Origin: Pedosphaera sp.
GTDB lineage: Bacteria; Verrucomicrobiota; Verrucomicrobiia; Limisphaerales; Pedosphaeraceae
NCBI GenBank assembly: GCA_028293325.1
Contig: JAQGPA010000083.1
Coordinates: 52,760-116,759 of the forward strand
Direction: 5' to 3'
DNA length: 64,000 nt
Numbering within the stretch: the stretch's first letter is position 1; every line of letters starts with the position of its first letter. Shown piece by piece: positions 37,131 to 45,453 of the stretch. The position numbers and the translations under genes are program-made. The notes beneath the pieces are model-generated. The model was not told the DNA's origin. It saw only the letters and a program-made list of their open reading frames with translations, and did no database searches.

Positions 37131-38030
37131 TTACTCTAGGCTCGTAGTCCTTTGTTGTAGCCATTGTAAATCAGTGTAAGGGCTCGTCGCCGCGAGCGCC
37201 GTATGACCACCAAAAGCGACCACCCGGTTGGCAATGACCGGATCCGTCCATTTGTGCGTTTCCGCATGCCCATCGGCAAAGGATAACGCCCCGCTGCTGC
37301 CGTGATAGTTGCCGGGCCAGTCCGACCATTTGTTGTCACCCGGTTTCATGTCCACATGAAACAATCCGTCGTTGATCGAATCAGCCTGTTCGTCAATAAA
37401 CACCCACGCCATCGACGGACCGGGATTAATGATGTCGCTCCCCTTTTTGAAAATCTTATAGTTTTGGCCGGGGCCAAACTGGTTCAGCACGGCCGGACCG
37501 TTGGGATCATTCCCGGTGTTGCCGTTCATCTGTCCGTTCATCGAGATGGTCCTTACTCGCGGCCCTCTGGCGCTGTTGTAGATGTCGCCGGGACATTTGT
37601 AGATGGCCACCGATTTGGCCCCATAATCCGAAAGCGCGGAATAGGCTAACAGCAACCAGTTGGTATTGTCCGGATTCGAGGGTGAAGGCGGAAAATCCCA
37701 ACTCATGTTGCCATTGACCCAACCGGTGACGCCGGGGCCCACGGTATTGTTGACATTAAACGGCAAATTTCCGCTGCTATCATCGGTATAAATCAGCCAC
37801 GCGTAGGTCAATTGCTTCTGATTGTTCAAGCAGGCAATCCGCTGGGCCTTCAGCTTGGCTTTGCCCAAAACCGGCAGCAACAAGGCGGCCAGGATGGCGA
37901 TAATGGCGATCACCACCAAAAGTTCGATCAGGGTAAAGCCCAGCTCTCTGCTTTTTTTGTTCCGAGCCAAATCCGGACGGGACACTGCATCCAGACGGAT
38001 ACGCTGACAATTCTGTTGCTGCGGGTTCAT
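37131..38030 (-). CDS. Prepilin-type protein with H-X9-DG signature
   Basis: 299-residue pseudopilin-like protein. ATG at 38030 is used (an adjacent GTG at 38033 is possible). A 30-residue basic leader precedes [18 protein letters not shown], the prepilin peptidase site. [14 protein letters not shown] supplies the H-X9-DG signature, and the C-terminus has [10 protein letters not shown]. It is similar along its length to the pseudopilin at 5859, including [15 protein letters not shown], but has the ordinary base composition of the region. It lies downstream of the second two-component system and upstream of the GH36-like and amylase genes. A 20-bp element (38066-38085) sits directly upstream. 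Function is unknown for the family; a link to type II-like export is inferred. Confidence 0.88.
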   Translation of the reverse strand: MNPQQQNCQRIRLDAVSRPDLARNKKSRELGFTLIELLVVIAIIAILAALLLPVLGKAKLKAQRIACLNNQKQLTYAWLIYTDDSSGNLPFNVNNTVGPGVTGWVNGNMSWDFPPSPSNPDNTNWLLLAYSALSDYGAKSVAIYKCPGDIYNSARGPRVRTISMNGQMNGNTGNDPNGPAVLNQFGPGQNYKIFKKGSDIINPGPSMAWVFIDEQADSINDGLFHVDMKPGDNKWSDWPGNYHGSSGALSFADGHAETHKWTDPVIANRVVAFGGHTALAATSPYTDLQWLQQRTTSLE

Positions 38031-38038
38031 CACTATTA

Positions 38039-38093
38039 ACTATGCGCGGACTTTCCCAACTGGCCAGCCCCCAAAAACTGTGGTAATTACCAC
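38039..38093 (-). promoter_or_regulatory. 20-bp element (copy A) with palindrome and -10-like hexamer
   Basis: On the minus strand TACCACAGTTTTTGGGGGCT (38085-38066) is identical over 20 bp to the element at 42044-42063. It overlaps a perfect 14-bp palindrome GTGGTAATTACCAC (38080-38093). The weak -10-like CATAGT (38044-38039) follows 21 bp later, the same spacing as in copy B, but would leave almost no leader before the ATG at 38030. It lies between the response regulator stop (38113) and the pseudopilin start. Confidence 0.5.
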
Positions 38094-38112
38094 CCCTTCC
38101 AACGCGCGCCAG

Positions 38113-38760
38113 TCAGGCGCCTTTGCGGTGACTTAGAAATTTTAAGGCCGCCTGCGTGCGCGAGCGGACGTGCAGCTTGGTGTAAATGTGCCGCAGATGC
38201 CAGGTCACCGTCTCGATGCTGATCGAAAGCTTGTCCGCAATTTCCTTGTTCGGGCATCCCTGGGACAGCAATTCCAGCACCTCCTGCTCGCGGCGCGAGA
38301 GATTCTGCTCCTCCGCGGGAGCGGGCGCCGGTTCGCGAAACGCGCCCAGAACCTTGCGCGCAATCTCGCTCGACATCGGCACGCCGCCGGCGTGAACCTC
38401 CCTGATGGCCTGCAAAATCCGCTCCGGCGCTGTCCGTTTGAGGATGTAACCGCTCGCGCCGGCACGCAGGGCGTTGAATACTTTTTCGGTGTCACCATAA
38501 ACCGTGATCATCACCACCTGCACCGACGGCAGCAATTCCTTGATGCGTGCAGTGCATTCGATCCCCGAACGGTCGGGCAAATTAATGTCCATCAGAATGA
38601 CCTGCGGCGCGGCCTTCGGTAGCAGGCGCAACGCCTCCTCGACGTTCTTGCAGGAGGCAATGCACGAGAATTCTGCCGACGACTTCAGCAGCCACTCCAG
38701 ACTGCGGCGGATGCCCGCGTCATCCTCAACTATCGCCACCGTGATTATTTCGCTTTTCAT
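38113..38760 (-). CDS. NarL/FixJ-family response regulator (second system)
   Basis: 215-residue DNA-binding response regulator, partner of the kinase encoded 42 bp upstream. Receiver: AIVEDDAGIRRS (acidic pair), VILMDINLPDRSG (phospho-accepting Asp), ILKRTAPERI (conserved Lys). LuxR-type helix-turn-helix: LSRREQEVLELLSQG, EIADKLSISIETVTWHLRHI. It starts at the ATG at 38760 (MKSEIITVAIVEDD). It parallels the regulator at 2145 in size and domain order, but its recognition helix differs (ETVTWHLRHI against DTVRSYVRAV), so the two may bind different sites. Identical 20-bp elements lie on both sides of this kinase-regulator pair and are the obvious candidate targets. Confidence 0.94.
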   Translation of the reverse strand: MKSEIITVAIVEDDAGIRRSLEWLLKSSAEFSCIASCKNVEEALRLLPKAAPQVILMDINLPDRSGIECTARIKELLPSVQVVMITVYGDTEKVFNALRAGASGYILKRTAPERILQAIREVHAGGVPMSSEIARKVLGAFREPAPAPAEEQNLSRREQEVLELLSQGCPNKEIADKLSISIETVTWHLRHIYTKLHVRSRTQAALKFLSHRKGA

Positions 38761-38802
38761 TCCAAAAAATCAGAAAACTTCTAAAGGCCTATGGGCTCGT
38801 GA

Positions 38803-41800
38803 TTATCGCTGCTCTTTCCGCCGCGCGGCAAGTGGCAAACTCAAGCTGACGAGCACCCCACCGGGTGACCGGTTGGCAATCTCGCAGTGTCCCCCAATAT
38901 GGGCCATTCTTTGGCGCAAGTTAATCAAGCCGTCGGCGCCTTCTTCCATGATCGTCGGCAGGCCCCGTCCATTGTCTTCAATGCCAATGATTAGCCAGCC
39001 TTTTTCCGCGCAGGAAATTTTGATCCAAACCTCGGTTGCGCTGGAATGTCTTACGACGTTGGTCAACGCTTCTTCAAATGCCAAAAAAAGATTATGCCGC
39101 TGTTCCGAATTCAAAGGATGATCGGGATCCGCTTCCTGCATTTCCAGACGGCAACGAATCGTGGTCGGCTCCAGAAAGGTCTGCGCATACCGGCAGAGAT
39201 ATCCGCCGAGCGAATTCACCGAGTCGTTCCGCGGATTTACCGCCCACACAATCTCGTCCAACACCGTAACCAGATCGTTGCAGCGCTGGACAATCCGGGC
39301 CAATGCCTCCTGCTTGCGCATCGCGAACCTGGACGGATCCTGCAGCAATCCGCCGAGCAGGCCGATTTCGGTCAGACCCGCGCCCAGATCATCGTGCAAA
39401 TCCTGGGCGATGCGCGCCCGCTCGCGTTCGAGTTCGTGCTGCAGTTCCAACTGCTCCATGCGGCGGCGTATGCGCCGGCGCATGGTGATGGCCACCGCAA
39501 AAGACAGCCCGGTCACAGCCAACAGCGCCCCGCCACCCCGGAACCAAACCGTTTGGTAAAAATGGGGAGCGACCCTCACCGTCAGCAGATCCCCTTCCTG
39601 GCTGTAAACGCCATCGCTGTTGCAGGCCATCACACGGAAGACATATTCCCCCGGAGGCACATGGCGATAAATGGCTTTTCGCTCGACGCCGGTGTCATTC
39701 CATGCGCTTTCCAATCCTTCAAGTTTGTATTTGAATCGTACGCGCAACGGCGAGCCAAGACTCAAGCCCGTATAGTGAAATTCTAGATCGCCGCGACCGG
39801 GACCGACCTTGATCGTTGTCCCCGGGACGTGGCGATCTTTACCGTTTTCGGCCACCGTCAGGATTGCGCCCGCACGCTCCGGCCAGACCCTTTTGTCGTC
39901 GGCCCACATTTCTTCCAACGCCACCGTTGGTGGCAGGGGGTTGATGCGGAATCGGCCGGGTTTCAGTTCTGCCACGCTGTTGGCCATGGCGAAAAACAAA
40001 GTGCCATCCCGTCCGCGCCAGCAGTTTGGCTGGTAAATAATCGCGCTGCCTATCGTCAGCAAGCCATCGGGCTGGCCATAAACACTCACCGGCAGCTCCT
40101 CCAGTTCACCGCGTTCAAATCGGGCCAGCGCGGCGCCGGGGATGCGGGCAATGCCGGCGCGGGTGCCCAGCCACAAGTTGCCCTGCTCATCGCCCAGCAC
40201 CTGCACAATGCTTTCTGAAGGCAGACCGTTTTTCATCGTGTAGCGATGGAATTGACCGTTGCTCCAGTGTAATAATCCGCCTTCCTCTGTTCCCGCCCAC
40301 AATCCGCCATCGGGTGTCGGACACAACGCCCAGATGCGCCCCAGCGAACTCCGGTCCGGCGGTTCCAACGGGACAAATTGCCCGCCTTTCCAGCGCAAGA
40401 GACCTCCTGCCAATGTGCCTGCCCAAATCGTTCCATCCGCCGCTTCCGCCAGCGCCGTCGGGTGCCCGCCCACGCTGTCTGCCGTATACTCAAAGGTGAG
40501 ATTCCCGTTGGTCACACTGATAATCGACCAAAGAGTTCCCAGCCAGAGTCGGCCATCACGGCCCGGCAACAGCAGGCGCGGATACCCTTGCAATTGCGTC
40601 TGCGAGGCAATTTGCTGCAGCGGTCCGTTTTCCGACATCAACAGGCCGATGCCTTGCGCACCGACCCACACCCGTCCCCGCGCGTCGGCTACCACGCAAC
40701 TGTCCTGCGCGCGCGCGGGTCCCGGCAGAACGATGTTGGTGCAGACGCCGTTCTCATAACGGCCGACCATGCTTCGGTGCGTGCCAATCCACACCGCGCC
40801 TTGCGCGTCTTCGCACACGGTATTGATCAAGCTGTCGCCCAATCCTTCTTCCTTTCCGATGGAGCGGAACAGGCGCCGCCGCACTTGCACCAAACCGCCC
40901 CGCTCGTAACCGGTCCAGATGTTCCCGTCACGATCCTCGTAGGCAAAATGGATCGTGTTGCTGGGCAACCCATCGCTCGTGGTCAACCGGCGGAAGTTCC
41001 CGTCTGCCGCAACGTGGATTAATCCCAAATCGCCGACGCCCGACCACAAACCGCCTTCTTTGTCGCCGTGCAAAAAGCGCAACGAAGTTCGCTTGCCCAG
41101 TTCCCGGTTCCAGCCGCCGGACTCCGCCAGCCATTGCCGTCCGGCGCAACGCCGCATTCGCCCGTTGGCTTCCACCCAGATATTGCCGCCGCCGGAAGGA
41201 ATAATTCTTTTCACGTTCAAAACCGGCTCGCCGTTTGTCGGCGTCATCACTTCAAAATGGTTCGTTTGCCATACGGCCAATGTCTGGTCTGTGCCGATCC
41301 AGATGCGTCCCTGCGCGTCGGCGGCCAGCACTTTGATCGTTTGGCCTTCCAGCCCGGCGGTCAGCGCCAGGGTATTGGTTTCCTCCTCGCTCCAAATGCC
41401 GATTTCATTTTCGCCGCGCAGATACCACACCCGCCCGTCCGCGTCGGCGCAAAATTGCTCCTGCAGCAACGCGCCTGGTGGCATCACCGTCTGCCAGTCC
41501 CAATGGTCGCGCGTTTTTTGGCCGGACAGCAATTTCCCGGCGCCATATACAAATATGACCTTGCCCGGCGCCGACCATAACATGCGGTCCGGCTGATTGG
41601 TGCTCGCGAACATGGAGCGGAAGCCATGCTCGTCCCAGGTCGTCATGCCTCCGTCATACATGCTGATCCAGAGTGTGCCGCCGTGATCCACCATCAACCG
41701 GGGCACGCCCCATTTCAAAGAGAACTCCGGCGTGTTGGCCGAGTTGTAACTGACAAAGCGCGTGCCGTCGAACCGCAGTACACTGCCAAACAAAGTGCCG

Positions 41801-42012
41801 ACCCATAAATACCCCTCCGGCGTCTGCCCCACGTCCGTAACCGAGCCTTCCGTCAACCCTTCATCCGCACCCCAGACTTTAACCACGTAATCCTGGCCGG
41901 CGGAATTGTCTTCGCCCGCGGACGAAATCGTTGGCAGCACCAGCCAGAGGGACAGCATCAAATACAAAGAGAAAAATCTTGCGGCGGGCTGCACGATGCG
42001 AATATGAAACAA
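38803..42012 (-). CDS. Sensor histidine kinase with full propeller, Y_Y_Y and HisKA_3 domains
   Basis: 1069-residue membrane sensor kinase, complete here and a guide to what the truncated kinase at the left edge looks like. The first codon after an in-frame stop is TTG (42012); the GTG at 41994 gives the neater signal peptide MQPAARFFSLYLMLSLWLVL and may be the true start. About 14 propeller-type blades follow (VWVGAQGIGLL, IWAGTLAGGLLRW, LWAGTEEGGLLHW), then Y_Y_Y (FKYKLEGLESAWNDTG, VPPGEYVFRVMACNSDG), one membrane segment (VWFRGGGALLAVTGLSFAVA), HisKA_3 with phospho-accepting His in DLHDDLGAGLT, and HATPase_c (FEEALTNVVRHSS, EDNGRGLP, GLINLRQRMAHIGG). The regulator follows 42 bp downstream. 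The ligand is probably an oligosaccharide; it is not determinable here. Confidence 0.94.
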   Translation of the reverse strand: MFHIRIVQPAARFFSLYLMLSLWLVLPTISSAGEDNSAGQDYVVKVWGADEGLTEGSVTDVGQTPEGYLWVGTLFGSVLRFDGTRFVSYNSANTPEFSLKWGVPRLMVDHGGTLWISMYDGGMTTWDEHGFRSMFASTNQPDRMLWSAPGKVIFVYGAGKLLSGQKTRDHWDWQTVMPPGALLQEQFCADADGRVWYLRGENEIGIWSEEETNTLALTAGLEGQTIKVLAADAQGRIWIGTDQTLAVWQTNHFEVMTPTNGEPVLNVKRIIPSGGGNIWVEANGRMRRCAGRQWLAESGGWNRELGKRTSLRFLHGDKEGGLWSGVGDLGLIHVAADGNFRRLTTSDGLPSNTIHFAYEDRDGNIWTGYERGGLVQVRRRLFRSIGKEEGLGDSLINTVCEDAQGAVWIGTHRSMVGRYENGVCTNIVLPGPARAQDSCVVADARGRVWVGAQGIGLLMSENGPLQQIASQTQLQGYPRLLLPGRDGRLWLGTLWSIISVTNGNLTFEYTADSVGGHPTALAEAADGTIWAGTLAGGLLRWKGGQFVPLEPPDRSSLGRIWALCPTPDGGLWAGTEEGGLLHWSNGQFHRYTMKNGLPSESIVQVLGDEQGNLWLGTRAGIARIPGAALARFERGELEELPVSVYGQPDGLLTIGSAIIYQPNCWRGRDGTLFFAMANSVAELKPGRFRINPLPPTVALEEMWADDKRVWPERAGAILTVAENGKDRHVPGTTIKVGPGRGDLEFHYTGLSLGSPLRVRFKYKLEGLESAWNDTGVERKAIYRHVPPGEYVFRVMACNSDGVYSQEGDLLTVRVAPHFYQTVWFRGGGALLAVTGLSFAVAITMRRRIRRRMEQLELQHELERERARIAQDLHDDLGAGLTEIGLLGGLLQDPSRFAMRKQEALARIVQRCNDLVTVLDEIVWAVNPRNDSVNSLGGYLCRYAQTFLEPTTIRCRLEMQEADPDHPLNSEQRHNLFLAFEEALTNVVRHSSATEVWIKISCAEKGWLIIGIEDNGRGLPTIMEEGADGLINLRQRMAHIGGHCEIANRSPGGVLVSLSLPLAARRKEQR

Positions 42013-42043
42013 TCAACGCCATCATTGCCATGAAAAAATCAAA

Positions 42044-42090
42044 TACCACAGTTTTTGGGGGCTAGGCACTTTTCAATAGCCGCCTATATT
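42044..42090 (+). promoter_or_regulatory. 20-bp element (copy B) plus -10-like hexamer
   Basis: TACCACAGTTTTTGGGGGCT (42044-42063) is identical to copy A on the opposite strand 4 kb away. TATATT (42085-42090) follows after 21 bp, and the exported-protein ATG is at 42189. No -35-like sequence is present; the element covers the place where an activator next to RNA polymerase would bind. It lies in the divergent region between the kinase start and the exported protein. Confidence 0.5.
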
Positions 42091-42188
42091 TGTCACCGTT
42101 CCACAATGTCCGCGAATGCACCTGATTTATGGACGTTGAAACCAGCAAAACGAATGACATGCCGACCATGATTGCAGAACCAACCCAT

Positions 42189-45185
42189 ATGAAATCGTTA
42201 AAATCCAAGCTCTCGCTGCTCGCTGCGGCCATTGCCATGCTGCTCGCGTTTGCGGGCTCTGTTTCTGCCCAGCTCGTCGCTTATGATGACGCTTCAAATT
42301 ATCACACCAATGGCGTTGGCGGCAATGTCGGCAACTGGACCAATGGCGTCAATCCGGGGTTTGGCTTCACGTCCTGGACCATTGTCACCAACAACAGCGG
42401 CCCCGGCCCGTCGCAGTTTCATGGTAATTATGTCAACACTGGCTTCCTAAACCCTCGCTATGTCATCGCCTCAGTCACCAACATTAGCGGCGTTACTTAT
42501 ACCAATGTTTGGGGTTTGTTTGCGAACGGCACCAATGGCATTAACGAAACGACCGCCTTTCGCGGTTTTGCCAGCCCATTGGGAACCAATACCTTCAAGC
42601 TCCAATGGGGATCCAAGGGTGCGGGCGTTACCACCATTCCCGGCACGGGCGCTGTGCATGGCTGGTGCGGCTTCACCTTGCGCAACGGCAACGCCACCAA
42701 CAGCGCTTCAGACTTTCAGACGGGTGTGCGTTTCTACCTCTACTTCCTCGACGGCGCGGCCCCGTCCACCCTTTATGTTTGGGATGGCAATGGCGTCCAA
42801 TCCTTGGCTGGCACCGGCTTCGGCAATTTAGGACGGACCACCATCACCAATGCCGTGGAGGCCGAAGTCACCGTGGGAGCAGACGGCAACTCTTACCATC
42901 TGCTGTTGAAGGATAGTGTGCAAAACAAGACGCTATATACTTTGGACAGCACCTTGATGGGTGCGGGCACCATTGATAGCGCGGCGCTTTTTTGCCATGA
43001 AACCACTGCCGATCAGGTTTATAACCGCATGCAAATCGCCATCCCCTCGCTCGTGCCGCCGACGATTGTCAACATACAGCCCACTAATGGCTCCATTTAC
43101 CTGCCCACCGCCACCCCCCTCACCTTTGAAGTGGATTCGTTCAACTCAACCGTGGCCAGCAATTTTGTCAGCGTCTTTTTAAATGGTGTTTTACAATCCG
43201 GATCGATTTTCAATACCACCACCGCCACGAACCAACTCCTGGGAACCAATAACGCGGTGCTCTCCCCCAACACTTTTTACAACTACGCTGTGGTCGCCCA
43301 GGACGCCAACGGCAATATCACCAGCAACAGCGTGACTTTCAATACGTTCTCATCCAGCAACCTGAGCATTGATGCCATGGACTACAATTATGGCGCTGGC
43401 CAGTTCATCCCTAATCCCGGTCCCGCCCAATACGGCGGCCTGCTGGGAACCAATGGCATTGATTACCTCGATGTAACGACGCTAACCAACTTTAACGACT
43501 ATCGCCCTGACTACACGCTCGGCGACCCGCCGTTGCCCCAACTGATTACCATCGCACCCGACGCCACCGGCGACCCGGTGGACCATGAAGGCTTCATTGC
43601 CGGTAGCATTGTCGATTATCAAACGGCTTTCACGGACGCTGGCGACTGGGCGAATTATACGCGCACTTTCCCAACCACGAACTATACTGTCTATGCGCGC
43701 GCCGCCAGTGCGGGTGGCGGCGCCTTCGAGGTGGATCAATTGGCAAATCCCACTGCGACCACGGCAATTCAACCGCTGGCGGCCCTGGGCACCTGCACCA
43801 TTCCAGCCACCGGCGGCAGCAAGGTTTATAGCGGTCAATTGGTGCCGCTGGTTGACATGTTTGGCAATACGGTGGTGCTCCATCTTTCTGGCACTACCAC
43901 ACTGCGCCAAACCTCCACCCAGGTCAGAACTTATAATTTGAGTTACCTCACGTTCGTGCCGAATTCCAGCACGAGCCTTTTGAAACCATATATCAGCCTG
44001 GGCTCACCCGCGCCAGCCGCCGGCAGCGTGGTGCTGGATAGCAAAATTTCCTTCACGATTGCCAACCGTCAGACGGCAGTCAATCCGGCCACGATCACGT
44101 TGTCCTTGAATGGAACCGACGTGACGGGCAGCCTCGCTTTAAGCAATAACGCGGCGGGAACCGTGGTCACGTATTCGCCCTCCGTCTTCCTGACGCCAAA
44201 CACCACCAACACCTTGACGTCCGTTTTCAAGGATAACACCGGCACTAACTCGGTGACGAACACCTGGAGCTTTACCACCGTCAACCAGACCCTCACCACC
44301 CTGACCAACGTGCTGACAACCAGTCCGGGAACGGCGGTTGGCTTCGGCTTGAGCCTTTACAAAATTGACAATACCGGACCGGAACCGAGCACCATCGTCA
44401 ATGCCTTGTTGCAATTAAACGGCCAGGTCACCAATGGCGCCACCGTCCTGCCATGGACCAATACCATTAATGGCCTCTTTACCGCCGCGTCCACTAACGA
44501 GACCAACACCCTCAACTATGACACCACCGGCGCGGCCACTGGCAGCTTCACCTTCACCAACAAATCGGCATTTCCGCTCATCCCCACCGTGGGAAGCCAA
44601 TTCAACTTCGTAATGCAGTCATTGTTTTATCTGCGGCTAACCAATGGCAGTTATCATATTGTCGTGCGCAGCGACGACGGCTTCAATTTGACTGCCGGCC
44701 CCACACCCACCAATACCACACAAACACTCGGTCAATTCAACGGTGGTCGCGCCAATACCACGCCCACGGACCTGTTTATTAATGTCCCCACCACCGGCTG
44801 GTACCCGATGAATCTGCTGTATTTTCAGGAGAGCGGCGGCGGCAGTCTTGAATTCTATTCAGTCAGCAATGGCACGACCAATTTGGTTAATGACGCGAGC
44901 AATCCCAATTCGCTCACGGCCTTGCAATTCGTTGTTGTCGCCGCGCCGCTGCCGGCGCCAACCATTGGCAATATCACTGTCAACGGCGGCCAGGTGGTTA
45001 TTAGCGGCACAAACAATCTTGGAGCCGGCGGAACTTACCATCTGCTGACTTCGACAAATCTGCTGTTGCCGCTGGCGAGCTGGACCGTGATTACCAATGA
45101 TAGCTTTGACGGGAACGGCAATTTCTCGTCCACTAATTCGGCGGTAACAAACAATCAGCAATTCTTCATTATCCAGGTTCCTTAA
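42189..45185 (+). CDS. Large exported multidomain protein, paralogue of the 2982-5855 product
   Basis: 998-residue exported protein without a recognised catalytic domain. The frame opens at 42129; the ATG at 42189 starts the signal peptide MKSLKSKLSLLAAAIAMLLA. Domains follow the same order as in the 2982 protein: an N-terminal beta-sandwich (NPGFGFTSWTIV, FRGFASPLGTNTF), Ig-like (PTIVNIQPTNGSIYLP), CBM6-like (SIDAMDYNYGAGQFIPNP, GDWANYTRTFPTTNYTVYAR), Ig-like (FTIANRQTAVNPATITLSLN, nearly identical to the paralogue), PA14-like (HIVVRSDDGFNLT) and a C-terminal domain ending QFFIIQVP. Divergent from the second two-component system; a strong terminator follows the stop. Probably binds glycan or forms surface structure; not demonstrable from sequence. 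Confidence 0.85.
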   Translation: MKSLKSKLSLLAAAIAMLLAFAGSVSAQLVAYDDASNYHTNGVGGNVGNWTNGVNPGFGFTSWTIVTNNSGPGPSQFHGNYVNTGFLNPRYVIASVTNISGVTYTNVWGLFANGTNGINETTAFRGFASPLGTNTFKLQWGSKGAGVTTIPGTGAVHGWCGFTLRNGNATNSASDFQTGVRFYLYFLDGAAPSTLYVWDGNGVQSLAGTGFGNLGRTTITNAVEAEVTVGADGNSYHLLLKDSVQNKTLYTLDSTLMGAGTIDSAALFCHETTADQVYNRMQIAIPSLVPPTIVNIQPTNGSIYLPTATPLTFEVDSFNSTVASNFVSVFLNGVLQSGSIFNTTTATNQLLGTNNAVLSPNTFYNYAVVAQDANGNITSNSVTFNTFSSSNLSIDAMDYNYGAGQFIPNPGPAQYGGLLGTNGIDYLDVTTLTNFNDYRPDYTLGDPPLPQLITIAPDATGDPVDHEGFIAGSIVDYQTAFTDAGDWANYTRTFPTTNYTVYARAASAGGGAFEVDQLANPTATTAIQPLAALGTCTIPATGGSKVYSGQLVPLVDMFGNTVVLHLSGTTTLRQTSTQVRTYNLSYLTFVPNSSTSLLKPYISLGSPAPAAGSVVLDSKISFTIANRQTAVNPATITLSLNGTDVTGSLALSNNAAGTVVTYSPSVFLTPNTTNTLTSVFKDNTGTNSVTNTWSFTTVNQTLTTLTNVLTTSPGTAVGFGLSLYKIDNTGPEPSTIVNALLQLNGQVTNGATVLPWTNTINGLFTAASTNETNTLNYDTTGAATGSFTFTNKSAFPLIPTVGSQFNFVMQSLFYLRLTNGSYHIVVRSDDGFNLTAGPTPTNTTQTLGQFNGGRANTTPTDLFINVPTTGWYPMNLLYFQESGGGSLEFYSVSNGTTNLVNDASNPNSLTALQFVVVAAPLPAPTIGNITVNGGQVVISGTNNLGAGGTYHLLTSTNLLLPLASWTVITNDSFDGNGNFSSTNSAVTNNQQFFIIQVP

Positions 45186-45241
45186 TCTGGCCTGTGGATG
45201 ACTGGAACTGCTTGCCTTCACCAGTCTTGTTGGGATGCTGG

Positions 45242-45271
45242 CCGCCGGGCAATTAAATTGCCCGGCGGTTT
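45242..45271 (+). terminator. Rho-independent terminator after the 42189 gene
   Basis: CCGCCGGGCAAT (45242-45253), loop TAA, ATTGCCCGGCGG (45257-45268), then TTT. A perfect 12-bp stem with a short U run, about 57 bp after the stop. The remaining stretch up to 45453 shows nothing else recognisable. Confidence 0.8.
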
Positions 45272-45453
45272 GATGGCCACAACTCAGGTAATTGGCGATG
45301 AACTTTGCGCGCCATACGCCTCCGGCAGTCGCAATGGAAAAATCTCCTCTCGCGAAATTCTCTAAATGCGTCCGACTTGATGATTTTACCAACCTCGCCT
45401 CAATCCCGTCGCAACGTGTTGCCGACGGACCAGTCATTTTAAGAAGTGCCATT

